A stretch of DNA of 64,000 nt from Macrostomum hystrix (Eukaryota > Platyhelminthes > Macrostomidae). Positions 11,884-23,895 of this stretch are shown piece by piece. Under the pieces are notes generated by a model. The model worked only from the letters and a program-made list of their open reading frames with translations, did no database searches and was not told the origin of the DNA. Both the position numbers and the translations under genes were made by a program. Location of the stretch: NCBI GenBank assembly GCA_950097015.1, contig CATNEN010000038.1:10350001-10414000 (forward strand), read 5' to 3'. Within the stretch, counting starts at the first letter, position 1; each line of letters starts with the position of its first letter.

Positions 11884-12268
11884 TAATAATAATAATAATA
11901 ATAATAATTGATTACACGTGCCCCAATTGGGTCAGATGTGCAGCCGACAGCACAGCCACAGCTATTGTGCAGCACATCTGAAGGCTGCGTACAGCTGTTC
12001 AGTCCATGGACTGGGGGGACGCCACACCCACCTTCAATTATCCCAGCTAATGCTGGTACCCATTTAACAGCTGGGTGAACTGAAGCAATGCAGAGTTAAG
12101 TGTCTTGCTAAAGGATGCAAATTGTTCCAGTGGAGTCGGGAATCGAACCCCCGACCTTCAAGTCGTGAGTCCGACGCCCTAACCACCCTAACCGCCCTAA
12201 CCACTAGGCTACAATCTCTACAACCTCTACTACAACCTCTACTAGGCTACAACTAAGGCTAGAACTTA
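11884..12268 (-). mobile_element. tRNA-derived SINE, family A, full length
   Basis: On the minus strand: a tRNA-like head with B-box GGGTTCGATTCCCGAC, a body containing AGTCCATGGACTGAACAGC and an (ATT)n tail. A 9-bp direct repeat, ATAGATAAA, lies at 11875-11883 and 12269-12277. The head has an amplified A-box, giving three spaced GGTTAGGG copies, and further tandem CTACAACCT repeats at its 5' end. Other copies of this family are at 19838, 20592, 35768 and 41540. Confidence 0.85.
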
Positions 12269-13183
12269 ATAGATAAAGTTCATATTTTATAGCAAGTAGT
12301 AAAGTTAAAGTATAGATTTGGTAAAAATAGAAATAAGAAAGTAAATGTTCATGTGCAACAGAAAGTACAAGTAATATGTCACTGTCCAACAAGGATATTT
12401 AATTTTGCTGCAAGCAAGCAACAGCCTGCTTTTAATTATTTTCTTTGTTTTAATTTACAAATTTTTATTCAGGTTTCTACTAGTGTGGAAATATATTGTC
12501 CCTAAAATGACTTTTTGACTTAAAGTGAACCTATAGTTGCTCAATTAATTGGCTAATTCAACACCATCTCAATCTCTTAAAGTTTAATTAAAAATCACCT
12601 TTATCATTAGCCATCATGTAACTTTATCCAGAATATACAAATATATATATTATATTATATATATATGCAAAGCATTTTAATGCAGATTTCTTTTTTAGTT
12701 ACAAACAACTCAATATATTTATTCTTCATTAGCCCAAATCCTTCATCAAACTCTTATCAAAAACAAAAACATTGCAGCTTTTGGAGCTAAATTTTTAAGT
12801 TGCTAAATATAGGCCTAGCTAGTATCAATCGGGGGTAGATATAAAAGTTTAAATAGAAATAAAGGTATACAAAAACATTGCTAAAAATGGAAATAATTCT
12901 TTTTCTAAAATGCTATAAAAATATTTATTTATTTTTTTAGTTTTAGCTTGCTTAAGAAAATTGCTATTTTTTACTATAGGCCAAAGGTATCAGATTAGGC
13001 CTATCCTCATGGTCCCAACCATGCCAATAATTTAAAAATTTGTATCCATATTCTCATGTTTTCATGCCTCTTATCCTTATCCTTGCCTGCCAGAATGATT
13101 ATTTTCTTCTTGATCCTTATTCATACAAGCTGCTTTACAGATAAGCAAGGATTTTTTGGCATGGAACTGATGAAATAATTTCA

Positions 13184-13570
13184 CAAGTATTGGAATAGGA
13201 ATCATAAGAGCATAGCCTAGATAAACACTGTGTTGCTTAATTTAGCTATTAACAGCTAAATTAATAAATTTTAATTTACTTTTAATAGGAATAGGGAGTA
13301 CATGTCATACTTGTAACTTGAGATAAGAAGTTATTTGTATTGTTTTTTATTTGCCTATTACAAAATAGACAAAAGCAGAATTGGTTCTGAAATTTCTGGA
13401 AATGATGTTGAACTTAAAGCAGTTGAACTTTAGTGCTTTACTGTATCTTGTAGTTTTAATTAAAAACAAGTATAAAAAATACTTATCTAACCTCTTTTCA
13501 ATTGTCAATAGTATTTACTTTCCTTGTTGTGTTTTCCTCAATTTTAAGGCACTTTAAAGTTTCACTGCTT
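13184..13570 (-). repeat. Right arm of long inverted repeat
   Basis: Reverse complement of 7626-8011, about 99% identical by eye. It ends about 410 bp before the eIF3c start codon, so the whole inverted unit (7626-13570) is immediately upstream of that gene. Confidence 0.9.
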
Positions 13571-13982
13571 TAATTTCTAGAATTTCCTAACTGATTCTGG
13601 TTTTAATATTGGCTAGTTTTAGTATAGTTTTATTAATATTTAATATTAATATGAAAATTAAGGCTCGAAGTCAAGTGAAATGTTTTATAATCTTTGGCTA
13701 GTCAAACTGCCACAGTAGGTTTAATTTTATAATGCAATCTAAATGTGTAAACATTTAAACTTCTTACATCTAGTTTTTTTCTGATTAGATGACCTGCCAT
13801 TTTACTAGAACTAGCATTTATAGTGCTCGATCCTCAGATTTTTCTATATTTAACTTTTTTTCCTGCAATCCACAGTTATTCCAATTGAGAATATGATAAA
13901 CAGCTAGCCATGCCTGATATATGCTCAGTAAAGCTATTACTGATTAGAAAATCACTTCCAGCTCACAGCTGCTCAGCTAATC

Positions 13983-16900
13983 ATGTCGAAGTTCTTTGCT
14001 ATGGAAAACTCCAGCTCGGAGTCTGAATCCGAGGACAGTCGCGACTCGGACTCGGACTTTGGCGAAGGAGCCCGCTTTGAGAAGCCCGCCCGAGGCCAGA
14101 TCAAGCACCGAGCCGAGGACTCGGAGGAATCCAGCTCAGAGGACGAAGAGAAACGCGTTGTTAAGAGTCAGAAGGAGAAAAAGTTTGGCGAACTCATCGC
14201 CATTGTGAAGAATCTGCGCAATCACAAGAAAATCAACGACGTCTCCAATGTGCTCACCGACTTTGAAGAGATGGTGAAGAAATTTGAAAAATCTAAAAAA
14301 GTAGTCGAGGCCGAGGGTGTGCCAAATTTCTACATCAAATGCATCGCTGAACTCGAGGACTTCGCTAACGAAGCCTGGGAGGGGCGCAAGAAGATGAACA
14401 AAATGGCGGCTAAGAGTTTGACCACACTTAGGCAGAAGATTCGCAAATACAATCGCGACTTTGAAGAGAAGATAACCGCCTTTAGGTGATTGCTTGATTC
14501 GTGATTCATTATTTATTTACTATGGGTTCACTAGAACTGATTTTAATGCGGTTGCTATGGTTACTATGATAAGTCCATCTGCTGCATCATAATTTATTTC
14601 GGACGGCTTTTATAAGAATATTGCAAAACTACCTTTAGGGCCAATCCTGACGACTTTGAAGAAGAGGAGGACCTTCCAGCGCCGCAATATGGCGCCGGTG
14701 GTGGTTGCGACGCTGGCGGAGCCGACGATTCGAACGACGTCGCCGACGGCGGCGAGTTTCTAGCAGCCAAGCCGGGCGGTCGTCGGCGCGGTCCCGCGGC
14801 GCCTGCGGCTGCTGATCAGAGCGATTCGGACGATTCCGACGAAGACTGGGGCGGCGACTCAGACGACAGCTCCAGCTCGTCTAGCTCCGACGAAGACTAC
14901 GGCGGCAATGTGGCGGCTAAATTCCTTAAGCGGCCGGGCAAAGAGGAGGAGCGAGCGGCAAAGAAGAAGGTGGGAGCTCGTGGTTTTTGTGGTCCTTTTT
15001 TGGTCAAGTGGTAAGCCCTCTGCAGTACCTCTAGCTAGTCCTTCAGCGGCTCCCCGCAGCCCATCAATTCCTTCATCGGCTCCCCGCAGCCCATTAACTC
15101 CTTCATCGGCTCCCCGCAGCCCATTAACTCCTTCATCGGCTCCCCGCAGCCCATCAATTCCTTTATGGGCTCCCCGCAGCCAATTAGCTCCTTCATCGGC
15201 TCCCCGCAGCCCATCAATTCCTTTATGGGCTCCCCGCAGCCCATTAGCTCCTTCATCGGCTCCCCGCAGCCCATTAGCTCCTTCATCGGCTCCCCGCAGC
15301 CCATCAATTCCTTTATGGGCTCCCCGCAGCCCATTAGCTCCTTCATCGGCTCCCCGCAGCCCATTAGCTCCTTCATCGGCTTCCCGCAGCCCATCAACCC
15401 CTTCAGTGGCTCCCCGCAGCAGCCCATCAACCCCTTCAGTGGCTCCCCGCAGTAGCCCATCAACTCATTCAGCGGCTCCCCGCAGTAGCCCATCAACTCA
15501 TTCAGCGGCTCCCCGCAGTAGTCCATCAACTCATTCAGCGGCTCCCCGCAGTAGTCCATCAACTCATTCAGCGGCTCCCCGCAGTAGTCCATCAACTCAT
15601 TCAGCGGCTCCCCGCAGTAGTCCATCAACCCCTTCAGCGGCTCCCCGCAGTAGTCCATCAACTCATTCAGCGGCTCCCCGCAGTAGCCCATCAACCCCTT
15701 CAGTTGCTCCCCGCAGCAGCCCATCAACCCCTTCAGCGGCTCCCCGCAGTAGCCCATCAACTCATTCAGCGGCTCCCAGCAGTCCACATAGATGTCCTTC
15801 GGGTTAATTGGTCATAGTTTACTTATTTATTTATCGCTTAATTCAGGCTTTCTTTCCTTTGCCCAGGCCAAGCAGGACGAAAAAGATCGGCGCAAGCGCG
15901 ACGAGGCTCACCGCCGAGAGGAGCGTCGTCGGGAAGAGGAAGGCGAAGACAAGGACTGGGAGAAGGTTGACCGAGGCGGCCTCGCTAAGGTGGCCAAGGT
16001 GCGGCTGTTCGAGAAGGGCCAGGAGATCAGCTTCTCAGCCGCTTTGAAAAAAATGGACGAGATCCGCAAGGGTCGCGGAAAACGCGGCACGGATAAAAGC
16101 GAACAGATTGGCACCCTGCTAGAGATGGAGAAGATTGTTATTGACAACGGATTCGGACCGGGACTGCAGATTAAAGTGCGTCTTTTGTTGCATGTCTTAA
16201 CTGGCTCCTGTTATGGCACTTTCATTCTATTTACCAGTCCTTGTTTGTGATGACTATGACAGACATTGTTTATGACCTTCATGTCTGACATGGTTTATGA
16301 CCTTCATGTCTGACATTGTTTATGACCTTCATGTCTGACATGGTTTATGACCTTCATGTCTGACATTGTTTATGACCTTCATGTCTGACATGGTTTATGA
16401 CCTTCATGTCTGACATTGTTTATGATCATCATGACTGACATTGTTCATGATCATCATGACTGATATTGTTTATGACCGTCATGTCTGACATTGTTTATGA
16501 CCATCATGACAGCAACCATCATGACCATCACATGAGTATTTGCGTCTCAGGTGATCTTCGACATTGTGTCGGCCATTTTCGACTACAATCCCAGCATCGC
16601 CGTGTCGATGCGTGCCGAGCTGTGGCTTCAGCTGCTGGATAATCTTGACCGCCTGTTCGACCTTCTGGAGCGTCACGCCGGCGAAGTGATGATCGGTTCA
16701 GCCGTGCCAGACGACGGCGAGTGTCTGGAGTCGCCGCCGTACAAGATCGCTGAGTGCGCCCTGACACAGCTGGAGCGAATGGACAGCGAGTACACCAAGA
16801 TACTGCAGAACTCCGACGCACACAGCACCGTCTACGTTGAACGTCTTCAGGACGAGCGTCGGGTTTGCAGCCTCATCGACCGCCTGGTGACCTACCTGGA

Positions 16901-19900
16901 GGCGAAGCGCAGCCATGGAGCCTGCTCCGATATTGACCTGGGCCGCGCCTACAGCCTGCGGATTCAACACCTGTACTACAAGTTCGATCAGGACTGGGCT
17001 AAGCGAGTGCTGCAAGCCGGTGGACTGGTGAGTACTGTTTGTGTCATTGTGCTTTCTATGAGTTGGACTGAAATCAGCTGTCATTTTGTGCCATTTTAAA
17101 GTTTTGGTGCACGACTTTCAAATTTGGTGTCATTCTGTGCCATTTTGCCATCCTCAGCTGAATGCCGCGGATGTGACCGAGTCAGCGGCCATGCGCGAGA
17201 TGGACCGCATGTGCCAGCTCATCTATCAGGGCAATCAGCAGCGCGAGCGAACCCGGGCCATCCTGTATCACACCTACTTCTTGGCTCTGCATGATCAGTG
17301 GTTTCGAGCTCGCGACCTCATGCTAATGAGCAATCTGCAGCAGAACATTGAGCACTCGGACATTGCTACGCAGATTCTGTACAATCGGGCCATGGTGCAG
17401 CTGGGCCTATGCGCATTTCGCAAGGGTCAACTGAAGGACGCGCACATGGCCCTGGTGGACATTCAGAGCAGCGGACGGGCCAAGGAGCTACTAGCCCAGG
17501 GTGTCATTCCCGCCAGGTTTGAGCGCACACCTGAGCAGGAGAAGCTGGAGAAGCGGCGTCAGATGCCCTACCACATGCACATCAACCTGGAGCTGCTTGA
17601 GTGCGTCTATCTAGTCAGCGCCATGCTGATGGAGATTCCGTCAATAGCCGCGCACGAGAATGACCAGCGCCGGCGCATGATTTCTAAGAATTTTCATCAC
17701 GTACTCAAGATTAACGAGCGCAACACGGTCAACGGTCCACCCGAATCGATGCGCGAACACGTTGTCGCGGCTTCCAAAGCTATGCGACAGGGAAAATGGC
17801 AGGAGACTCTGGCCTACATAATTAACGAGAAAATGAACGCCAAGGTATGCTGTCGTTTGTATTACTGTTTTTAGCTCGTAATTTGATGCGCGCTTTAGCC
17901 TACTTGTTAGTAGAATATTCAAAAATCAAAATAATTCCTTTAGAAACAGATAGTATTTTCGCAGACAGCGTCTAGCTCACTTCTAGCTCACGTCGCACAA
18001 TGTACTTTTATATATTGCTCACTTTTGCTAACGCCAATTCATTGGTAACAACTCGCCGATATGTAGCGAAATATGTATTTTATGTACAATTTTTAATCTG
18101 TTTCTGTCACTCCCCTTCGCTCAGGTGTGGAATCTGTTCTTCCAATCTGACCACGTCAAGACTATGCTGGAGGGAAAAATCAAAGAGGAATCTATGCGCA
18201 CCTATTTATTCACCTTTGCCTCCATCTATGACACTCTGAGCATGAGCTGCCTAGCTGAACAGTTTCAACTGGAGCCTAGCCAGGTGCACTCCGTAGTTAG
18301 CCGCATGATTCTGCATGATGAGATTTCCGCTAGCCTGGATGAGCCAACCAGGTGCATTGTGATGCACAAGACTGAGCCAACCAGACTGCAGCAGCTGGCC
18401 CTACAGCTCACTGAACGGCTCTCCAGCCTCGTGGACATGAATGAGAAGATTGCCGAGACTAAGAACATCAGCATCACATCATCTGGGCCGCGTGAGTTGC
18501 GAGACATCCTGTTCTTTATGTCTGGTTCCCTGAACCTTCAGACTTCAGTGGTCTCTCCCGGATCTCAGAACCTTCAGGCTTCAGTGGTCTATCCCTGATG
18601 CCTGAACCTTCAGGCGTCAGTGGTCTATCCCTGATCCCAGAACCTTCAAGCGCCAGTTGTCTATCCCTGATCCCTGAACCTTCAAGCGCCAGTTGTCTAT
18701 TCCTGATCCCAGAACCTTCAAGCTTCAGTGGTCTTCCCTGATGCCTGAACTTTCTAGCTTCAGTGGTCTCTCACTGATGCCTGAACCTTCTAGCTTCAGT
18801 GGTCTCTCACTGATGCCTGAACCTTCTAGCTTCAGTGGTCTCTCACTGATGCCTGAACCTTCTAGCTTCAGTGGTCTCTCACTGATGCCTGAACCTTCTA
18901 GCTTCAGTGGTCTCTCACTGATCCCAGAACCTTCTAGCTTCAATGGTCTCTCCCTGATCCCTGAACCTTCCGGCGTCAGTGGTCTTCCCTGATGCCTGAA
19001 CTTTCTAGCTTCAGTGGTCTCTCACTGATGCCTGAACCTTCAGGCGTCAGTGGTCTCTCCCGGATGCCTGAACCTTCAGGCGTCAGTGGTCTCTCCCGGA
19101 TGCCTGAACCTTCAGGCTTCAGTGGTCTCTCCCGGATGCCTGAACCTTCAAGCGTCAGTGGTCTCTCCCGGATCTCAGAACCTTCAGGCTTCAGTGGTCT
19201 TCCCTGATGCCTGAACTTTCTAGCTTCAGTGGTCTCTCACTGATGCCTGAACCTTCAAGCGTCAGTGGTCTTCCCTGATGCCTGAACTTTCTAGCTTCAG
19301 TGGTCTCTCACTGATGCCTGAACCTTCAGGCGTCAGTGGTCTCTCCCGGATCTCAGAACCTTCAGGCTTCAGTGGTCTTCCCTGATGCCTGAACTTTCTA
19401 GCTTCAGTGGTCTCTCACTGATGCCTGAACCTTCAAGCGTCAGTGGTCTTCCCTGATGCCTGAACTTTCTAGCTTCAGTGGTCTCTCACTGATGCCTGAA
19501 CCTTCAGGCGTCAGTGGTCTCTCCCGGATCTCAGAACCTTCAGGCTTCAGTGGTCTTCCCTGATGCCTGAACTTTCTAGCTTCAGTGGTCTCTCACTGAT
19601 GCCTGAACCTTCAAGCGTCAGTGGTCTTCCCTGATGCCTGAACTTTCTAGCTTCAGTGGTCTCTCACTGATGCCTGAACCTTCAGGCGTCAGTGGTCTCT
19701 CCCGGATCTCAGAACCTTCAGGCTTCAGTGGTCTTCCCTGATGCCTGAACTTTCTAGCTTCAGTGGTCTCTCACTGATCCCTGAACCTTCAGGCTTCATT
19801 GGTCTCTCCCTGATCCTGAATCGAGATCAAGGCATCGCTTCAGTTCACCCAGCTGTTAAATGGATACCAGCATTTTAGCTGGGGTAGTTAAGGGTGGGTG

Positions 19901-21108
19901 TGGCGTCCCCCCCGTCCATGGACTGAACAGCCGCGAAATAGCTGCGGCTGTCTGTCGACTGTACGTCTGGCCTGATTTGGGCAGGTGTAGTCAATTGTTA
20001 TTATTTAAATAATTGCACCCATCTAATAATGCAATATATTCAATCATTTTTAGGTCAATTCCAGGGCCAGCAGCAAGCGAACCGCGGGCAGTATGCTGGT
20101 AAGTCAACTGTAACAATAATGTTCTTCGCCCTTGCAATGCTCGCTAGTAGATATAATAAGTTTTGGAATTAAATGCGCTGTATGATTAGTCATTCCTAAC
20201 AAAAATGTCTAATTATAATTTATAGTTGATCAATTGATTTTATAAAGAGTTCCTCAGAGCTATTGTGCCAGCAACTGTTGAAACAGAAGCTCCTCGTCTT
20301 CTCTGAGCATTAAAAAAATACAAAAACAAGCTACTAGAGCACACTATTACTCTGCATATCTCTGATATGGCCATTAAAATTCCCATGTTGGGTAAGGCGG
20401 GATTATTTCTGCCTCTCTCTCTCTATTGCCTTTCCTGCCCGGTCACCCGCCTCTGTAATTGTTAGGACAACAGTTAATTAAAGCAATTTAATTCAAACAT
20501 TTAAACTGCCGTCCTGTTTAATTACGCTTATTTAAACATGACAGGACTTTAATAACTTATTAGAAGCATTAGCATATTAAAATAATTTGTAACTTAGTGG
20601 CTAGCGCGTCGGACTCAAGACTTAAAGGTCTGAGGTTCGGTTCCAAAACTCCACTGGATAGTTAAAAAAAATTATAATTGCAGGCACACCATTTGGTGAC
20701 ACCAGACCCGCAGCCAGCGAGTAGGCAATTCTGCCCATTTCGCTGACTCCTGAGCACACACGCACTCAGATACTGTACGCAGGCATACGCTCACACAGGT
20801 GTGTACATCTGCCCTGACTTTCTCATCGTCAGGCAGTGTACACTCTCACTGTGCCTTGGAGGTTGGCCCTCAAGGGCGTAAATTGCGCGACAAGCCCCCA
20901 AGCCTTCTCTCCGCGGCTGCGCCCCAAATAAATGTGGCCTCTCCGCGGAATCGAGCTTAGGGACCTTAATGCGAGAGGTCCATAGGCTGAACAGTCGTAC
21001 GCAGCCTTGTTATAATAAGCTTCCTGTTTAATAAATTAGTAAAATAAAAACATTATTTCAGACCGACGCCAGGTCCGCTTCCAGGGCCAACGAGAGAGGA
21101 ACTATTAA
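13983..21108 (+). CDS. EIF3C: Eukaryotic translation initiation factor 3 subunit C
   Basis: A core subunit of the eIF3 complex, which loads mRNA and the ternary complex on the 40S ribosome in the cytosol. Eight coding exons: 13983-14485, 14639-14969, 15867-16175, 16551-17027, 17158-17844, 18125-18491, 20054-20098, 21062-21108. Phases agree at all seven junctions and the sum is 921 codons plus TAA; human eIF3c is 913 residues. The N-terminus MSKFFA is followed by acidic Ser-rich tracts, then [29 protein letters not shown], the block [34 protein letters not shown], and [17 protein letters not shown]. The PCI region in exon 6 has [11 protein letters not shown] and [14 protein letters not shown]. 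The C-terminal tail is Gln/Arg-rich ([12 protein letters not shown]) and split over two tiny exons. An acceptor-like CTCAG lies 7 nt upstream of the ATG, so spliced-leader addition is possible. Introns 2, 3 and 6 contain minisatellites. Confidence 0.97.
15035..15790. repeat. 30/33-bp minisatellite in eIF3c intron 2
   Basis: Units share GGCTCCCCGCAG followed by CCCAT(C/T)A and a variable end. The left half has 30-bp units (CTCCTTCAT or TTCCTTTAT) and the right half 33-bp units (TAGTCCATCAACTCATTCAG). All lengths are multiples of three and the array is open on both strands (299 aa plus, 250 aa minus). It is intronic: the eIF3c reading frame continues cleanly from 14969 to 15867. Confidence 0.95.
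16257..16525. repeat. 25-bp minisatellite in eIF3c intron 3
   Basis: Unit core GTTTATGACCTTCATGTC, 25 bp, about ten copies. TGACATTG and TGACATGG forms alternate, giving a 50-bp two-unit higher order over the centre. The last units are degenerate and end about 25 bp from the acceptor of exon 4. Confidence 0.95.
18520..19815. repeat. 36-bp minisatellite with 178-bp higher order, eIF3c intron 6
   Basis: Units of about 36 bp share CTTCAGTGGTCTCTC and GATGCCTGAACCTTC. In the right half a block of five units, starting TCTTCCCTGATGCCTGAAC, recurs at about 19199, 19377, 19556 and 19734, a period of about 178 bp. The array starts only some 30 bp after the exon 6 splice donor. Confidence 0.95.
19838..20010 (+). 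mobile_element. SINE family A, 5'-truncated
   Basis: The body and tail of family A without the tRNA head: CAGTTCACCCAGCTGTTAAA, GGTGGGTGTGGCGTCCCC, GTCCATGGACTGAACAGC, ending near TTGTTATTATTTAAA. It sits between the intron 6 minisatellite and exon 7 of eIF3c. Confidence 0.8.
20592..21013. mobile_element. SINE B nested in remnant of SINE A, eIF3c intron 7
   Basis: 20592-20663 (+) is the tRNA-like head of family A (GGTTCGGTTCC B-box, then ACTCCACTGGA). 20684-20985 (-) is a family B copy with the conserved body (CCTTGGAGGTTGGCCCTC, GTGTGTACATCTGCCCTGAC) and head B-box region. 20986-21013 continues with a family A body piece (GCTGAACAGTCGTACGCAGC). The central part of family A is missing. Confidence 0.75.
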
Positions 21109-21341
21109 GAGAAGCTAGCAAGACTCCTGTCAGATTGACGAAGAACTTTGTTAACCACCGAGTGAATCAGTTTGAGCAGATCTTGAGAATAGGCTACCGG
21201 TAGTTTGAACCTTACTGACATTGCGGTGTATGTGTGTGTGTACGGGCTGATGTGTTTCTCGTCATTCGTGTCCCATTTTTTGTTTTGCTGTTTTATGCAG
21301 TTGATTGATTGTTAGCTTAAAATTCCCAATTAAAAGATGGA

Positions 21342-21347
21342 AATAAA
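21342..21347 (+). terminator. Polyadenylation signal AATAAA of eIF3c
   Basis: A canonical hexamer 234 nt after the eIF3c stop codon, the first in the 3' flank. It is followed by an A-rich stretch. Confidence 0.6.
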
Positions 21348-21489
21348 CAAACAAAAATGCACCTTGGCCCACCAGACCGAAGTCTCATTTGGGCTTGATG
21401 ACAGAAAAAAACGGAGATAAGTTTGTTAAAATAATTTTTTTACTGTTTTAAAGTTAGAATTTATGGTCATTTAAAGGTTTACCCTTCAT

Positions 21490-22120
21490 GAATTGCATCT
21501 AGCTTGTGAGATGTGTATCTATCTTGTGGGATGTGTATCTATCTTGTGGGATGTGTATCTATCTTTTGAGATGTGTATCTATCTTTTGAGATGTGTATCT
21601 ATCTTTTGAGATGTGTATCTATCTTGTGGGATGTGTATCTATCTTGTGGGATGTGTATCTATCTTGTGGGATGTGTATCTATCTTGTGAGATGTGTATCT
21701 ATCTTGTGAGATGTGTATCTATCTTGTGGGATGTGTATCTATCTTGTGGGATGTGTATCTATCTTGTGAGATGTGTATCTATCTTGTGAGATGTGTATCT
21801 ATCTTGTGGGATGTGTATCTATCTTGTGAGATGTGTATCTATCTTGTGAGATGTGTATCTATCTTGTGAGATGTGTATCTATCTTGTGGGATGTGTATCT
21901 ATCTTGTGGGATGTGTATCTATCTTGTGGGATGTGTATCTATCTTGTGGGATGTGTATCTATCTTGTGGGATGTGTATCTATCTTGTGAGATGTGTATCT
22001 ATCTTGTGGGATGTGTATCTATCTTGTGAGATGTGTATCTATCTTGTGGGATGTGTATCTATCTTGTGGGATGTGTATCTATCTTGTGGGATGTGTATCT
22101 ATCTTGTGGGTATCTTCATG
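21490..22120. repeat. 20-bp minisatellite between convergent genes
   Basis: Unit ATGTGTATCTATCTTGTGGG with a G/A variant at the penultimate base and an early TTTTGAG variant, about 31 copies, perfectly phased. It occupies the 3' intergenic space between eIF3c (+) and the GPCR (-). Confidence 0.97.
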
Positions 22121-22186
22121 CTAACAATGTAGAAATAGATGAAAAAATGCGCAAAACAAGTCGCAGAATTTCAACAGTCTAATTAG

Positions 22187-23895
22187 TCAGGCCTCAGCAT
22201 CAGCAGCTCGTTGATGAAGAATCGCGCACTGCGCCAACACCGGTGTCTCGGGACTCCTGGCAGTGAACAGCAGCTCAGCGGGGTGGTACAACTGGAATGC
22301 TGGCTGTCGGTTGCCAGGGAAGTGCCGAGTTCGGTGACGGCAGCAGCAGCCGCAGCGTTTCAGTCGGGCAAGGGCTCGGCGCCCGCAGCAGATTAACGCG
22401 GCCCGGTAGCGTCGGTTGGCGCACGCGCAGACGACTCCGTTGATGGAGAAGTGCAGCAGGTAGAGCGCCTGGCCGCAGCGTCTGGCCAGCAGGGCGGACA
22501 GAACCCACGGCTGGCTGGCGTCCACCGGCAGGAGGGCGCTGAATAGAGAGGCCGCACTGTTAGGCAGGTTGAGCAGCAGGTATGCCAGGGACACGCATAC
22601 CAGCATGCGGGTGACCTGCCTGCTCTGACGCAGTCGGTCGGCTACGTCAGCGGCGCAATTCCCGCTGGCCAGGGTGGCAGCTGGAGAGCAGCTGGAAATC
22701 AAGGAATTCTGGGATTTAAGAATAGGCTGTGTGGATTCTAGGTAGGGTGTGGGGATTAGGCAGTGGGGATTCTAGTTAGGCAGTGGGGATTGTAGGTAGG
22801 CAGTGGGGATTCTAGTTAGGCAGTGGGATTCTAGTTAGGCAGTGGGATTCTAGTTAGGCAGTGGGATTCTAGTTAGGCAGTGGGGATTCTAGTTAGGCAG
22901 TGGGGATTGTAGGTAGGCAGTGGGGATTCTAGTTAGGCAGTGGGGATTGTAGGTAGGCAGTGGGGATTCTAGTTAGGCAGTGGGGATTCTAGTTAGGCAG
23001 TGGGATTCTAGTTAGGCAGTGGGATTCTAGTAAGGCAGTGGGATTCTAGCTCGTAGTTATGCAGTGTGGAACCAGGAAAGAGCGTTACAGTCAGAGTAAT
23101 TTCGAGTCAGGGGTTGACAGTTCTGACTCTGCATTTAAGTCCCTGATTTCGACTTCATGGTGAGGCCACGGAGAGAGAAAGAAAGCGCTTTGGGATTATT
23201 GTTTATGAAAAACTAACCCAGAGGAGAGGCGCCAGTCACCTGCTATCGCAGCCGGAGCTCCTGGCGGCACGCAGCCTCAGGTAGGCAACACGCACCCGCC
23301 AGCAAATGCAGCCGTTCAGAGCGCTGAGCGCCAGTCCAGGCGCCAGTGCTGTCACTGCGCAGTCCAACAGTGACGCGGCCAGCTCAAAGCCGGTGCGCCT
23401 TGCGCAGTGCATCACCGCGGTTTGGTCGGCGGGGTCTGCTTTGGCTGGCGCCACGTACACCGTGGTGTACAGCACGTGACTGTTGACCACGCCGCAGCCA
23501 ATCAGAAGACTGGCAAGGATTAGCGAGATTCGTCGACTGCCCAGGCCCGGCTTACCGAAGGTGTGCAGGGCGCGGTCAGCGGACACGCACACCAGCAGCC
23601 AGGGGCTCAGCGTTGACAGCGTGCCGTAGGCCAGCTGGCTGGCGAAGCAGCCGAAGCCGCTGCGGATGTGCGCGTCGCTGTAAGCGAAGCCGGCGTAGCT
23701 TATCAGCAGCAGCAGGTCGGTAAGCGACAGGGCGCCCAGGTAATTCGCCAGGTAGTGTCGCCAGACCCGACGCTGGGAGAAGGCCAGCAGGTTGAGCAAA
23801 TTGGCGCCGATGCCGCAGCAGATGATTGAGGGCTCGATTGCGGTCAAAATAGTCAGGATCGGGGCGTAGAAAGCGATCGGACTGCTGGAGTTCAT
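22187..23895 (-). CDS. Rhodopsin-type seven-transmembrane receptor
   Basis: A predicted plasma-membrane G-protein-coupled receptor of class A, ligand unknown, perhaps a peptide. Exon 1 is 23895-23240 and exon 2 is 22691-22187. The junction splits an AGC codon (AG|C) and gives 386 residues. The ATG at 23895 is chosen because it is followed by MNSSSP, a possible N-glycosylation site; the frame is open to an earlier ATG at 23991. TM1 is around GANLLNLLAF; TM2 has SLTDLLLLISY; the TM3 Cys (GCFASQL) ends in SADRALH, so the usual DRY is DRA. TM5 and a basic loop end exon 1. TM6 has LLLNLP, and TM7 reads FSINGVVCACANRRY where NPxxY is expected. The C-terminal tail is Cys- and Arg-rich. The intron carries a minisatellite. 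Family rests on topology and motifs; subfamily is unknown. Confidence 0.85.
22738..23050. repeat. 20-bp minisatellite in GPCR intron
   Basis: Unit GGCAGTGGGGATTCTAGTTA, with 19-bp forms lacking one G and forms ending TGTAGGTA, about 15 copies. It fills most of the only intron of the receptor gene. Confidence 0.95.

Noticed and set aside
12180-12215. Interstitial telomere repeat (CCCTAA)n
   Set aside because: The three copies are explained by expansion of the SINE family A box, with imperfect spacing.
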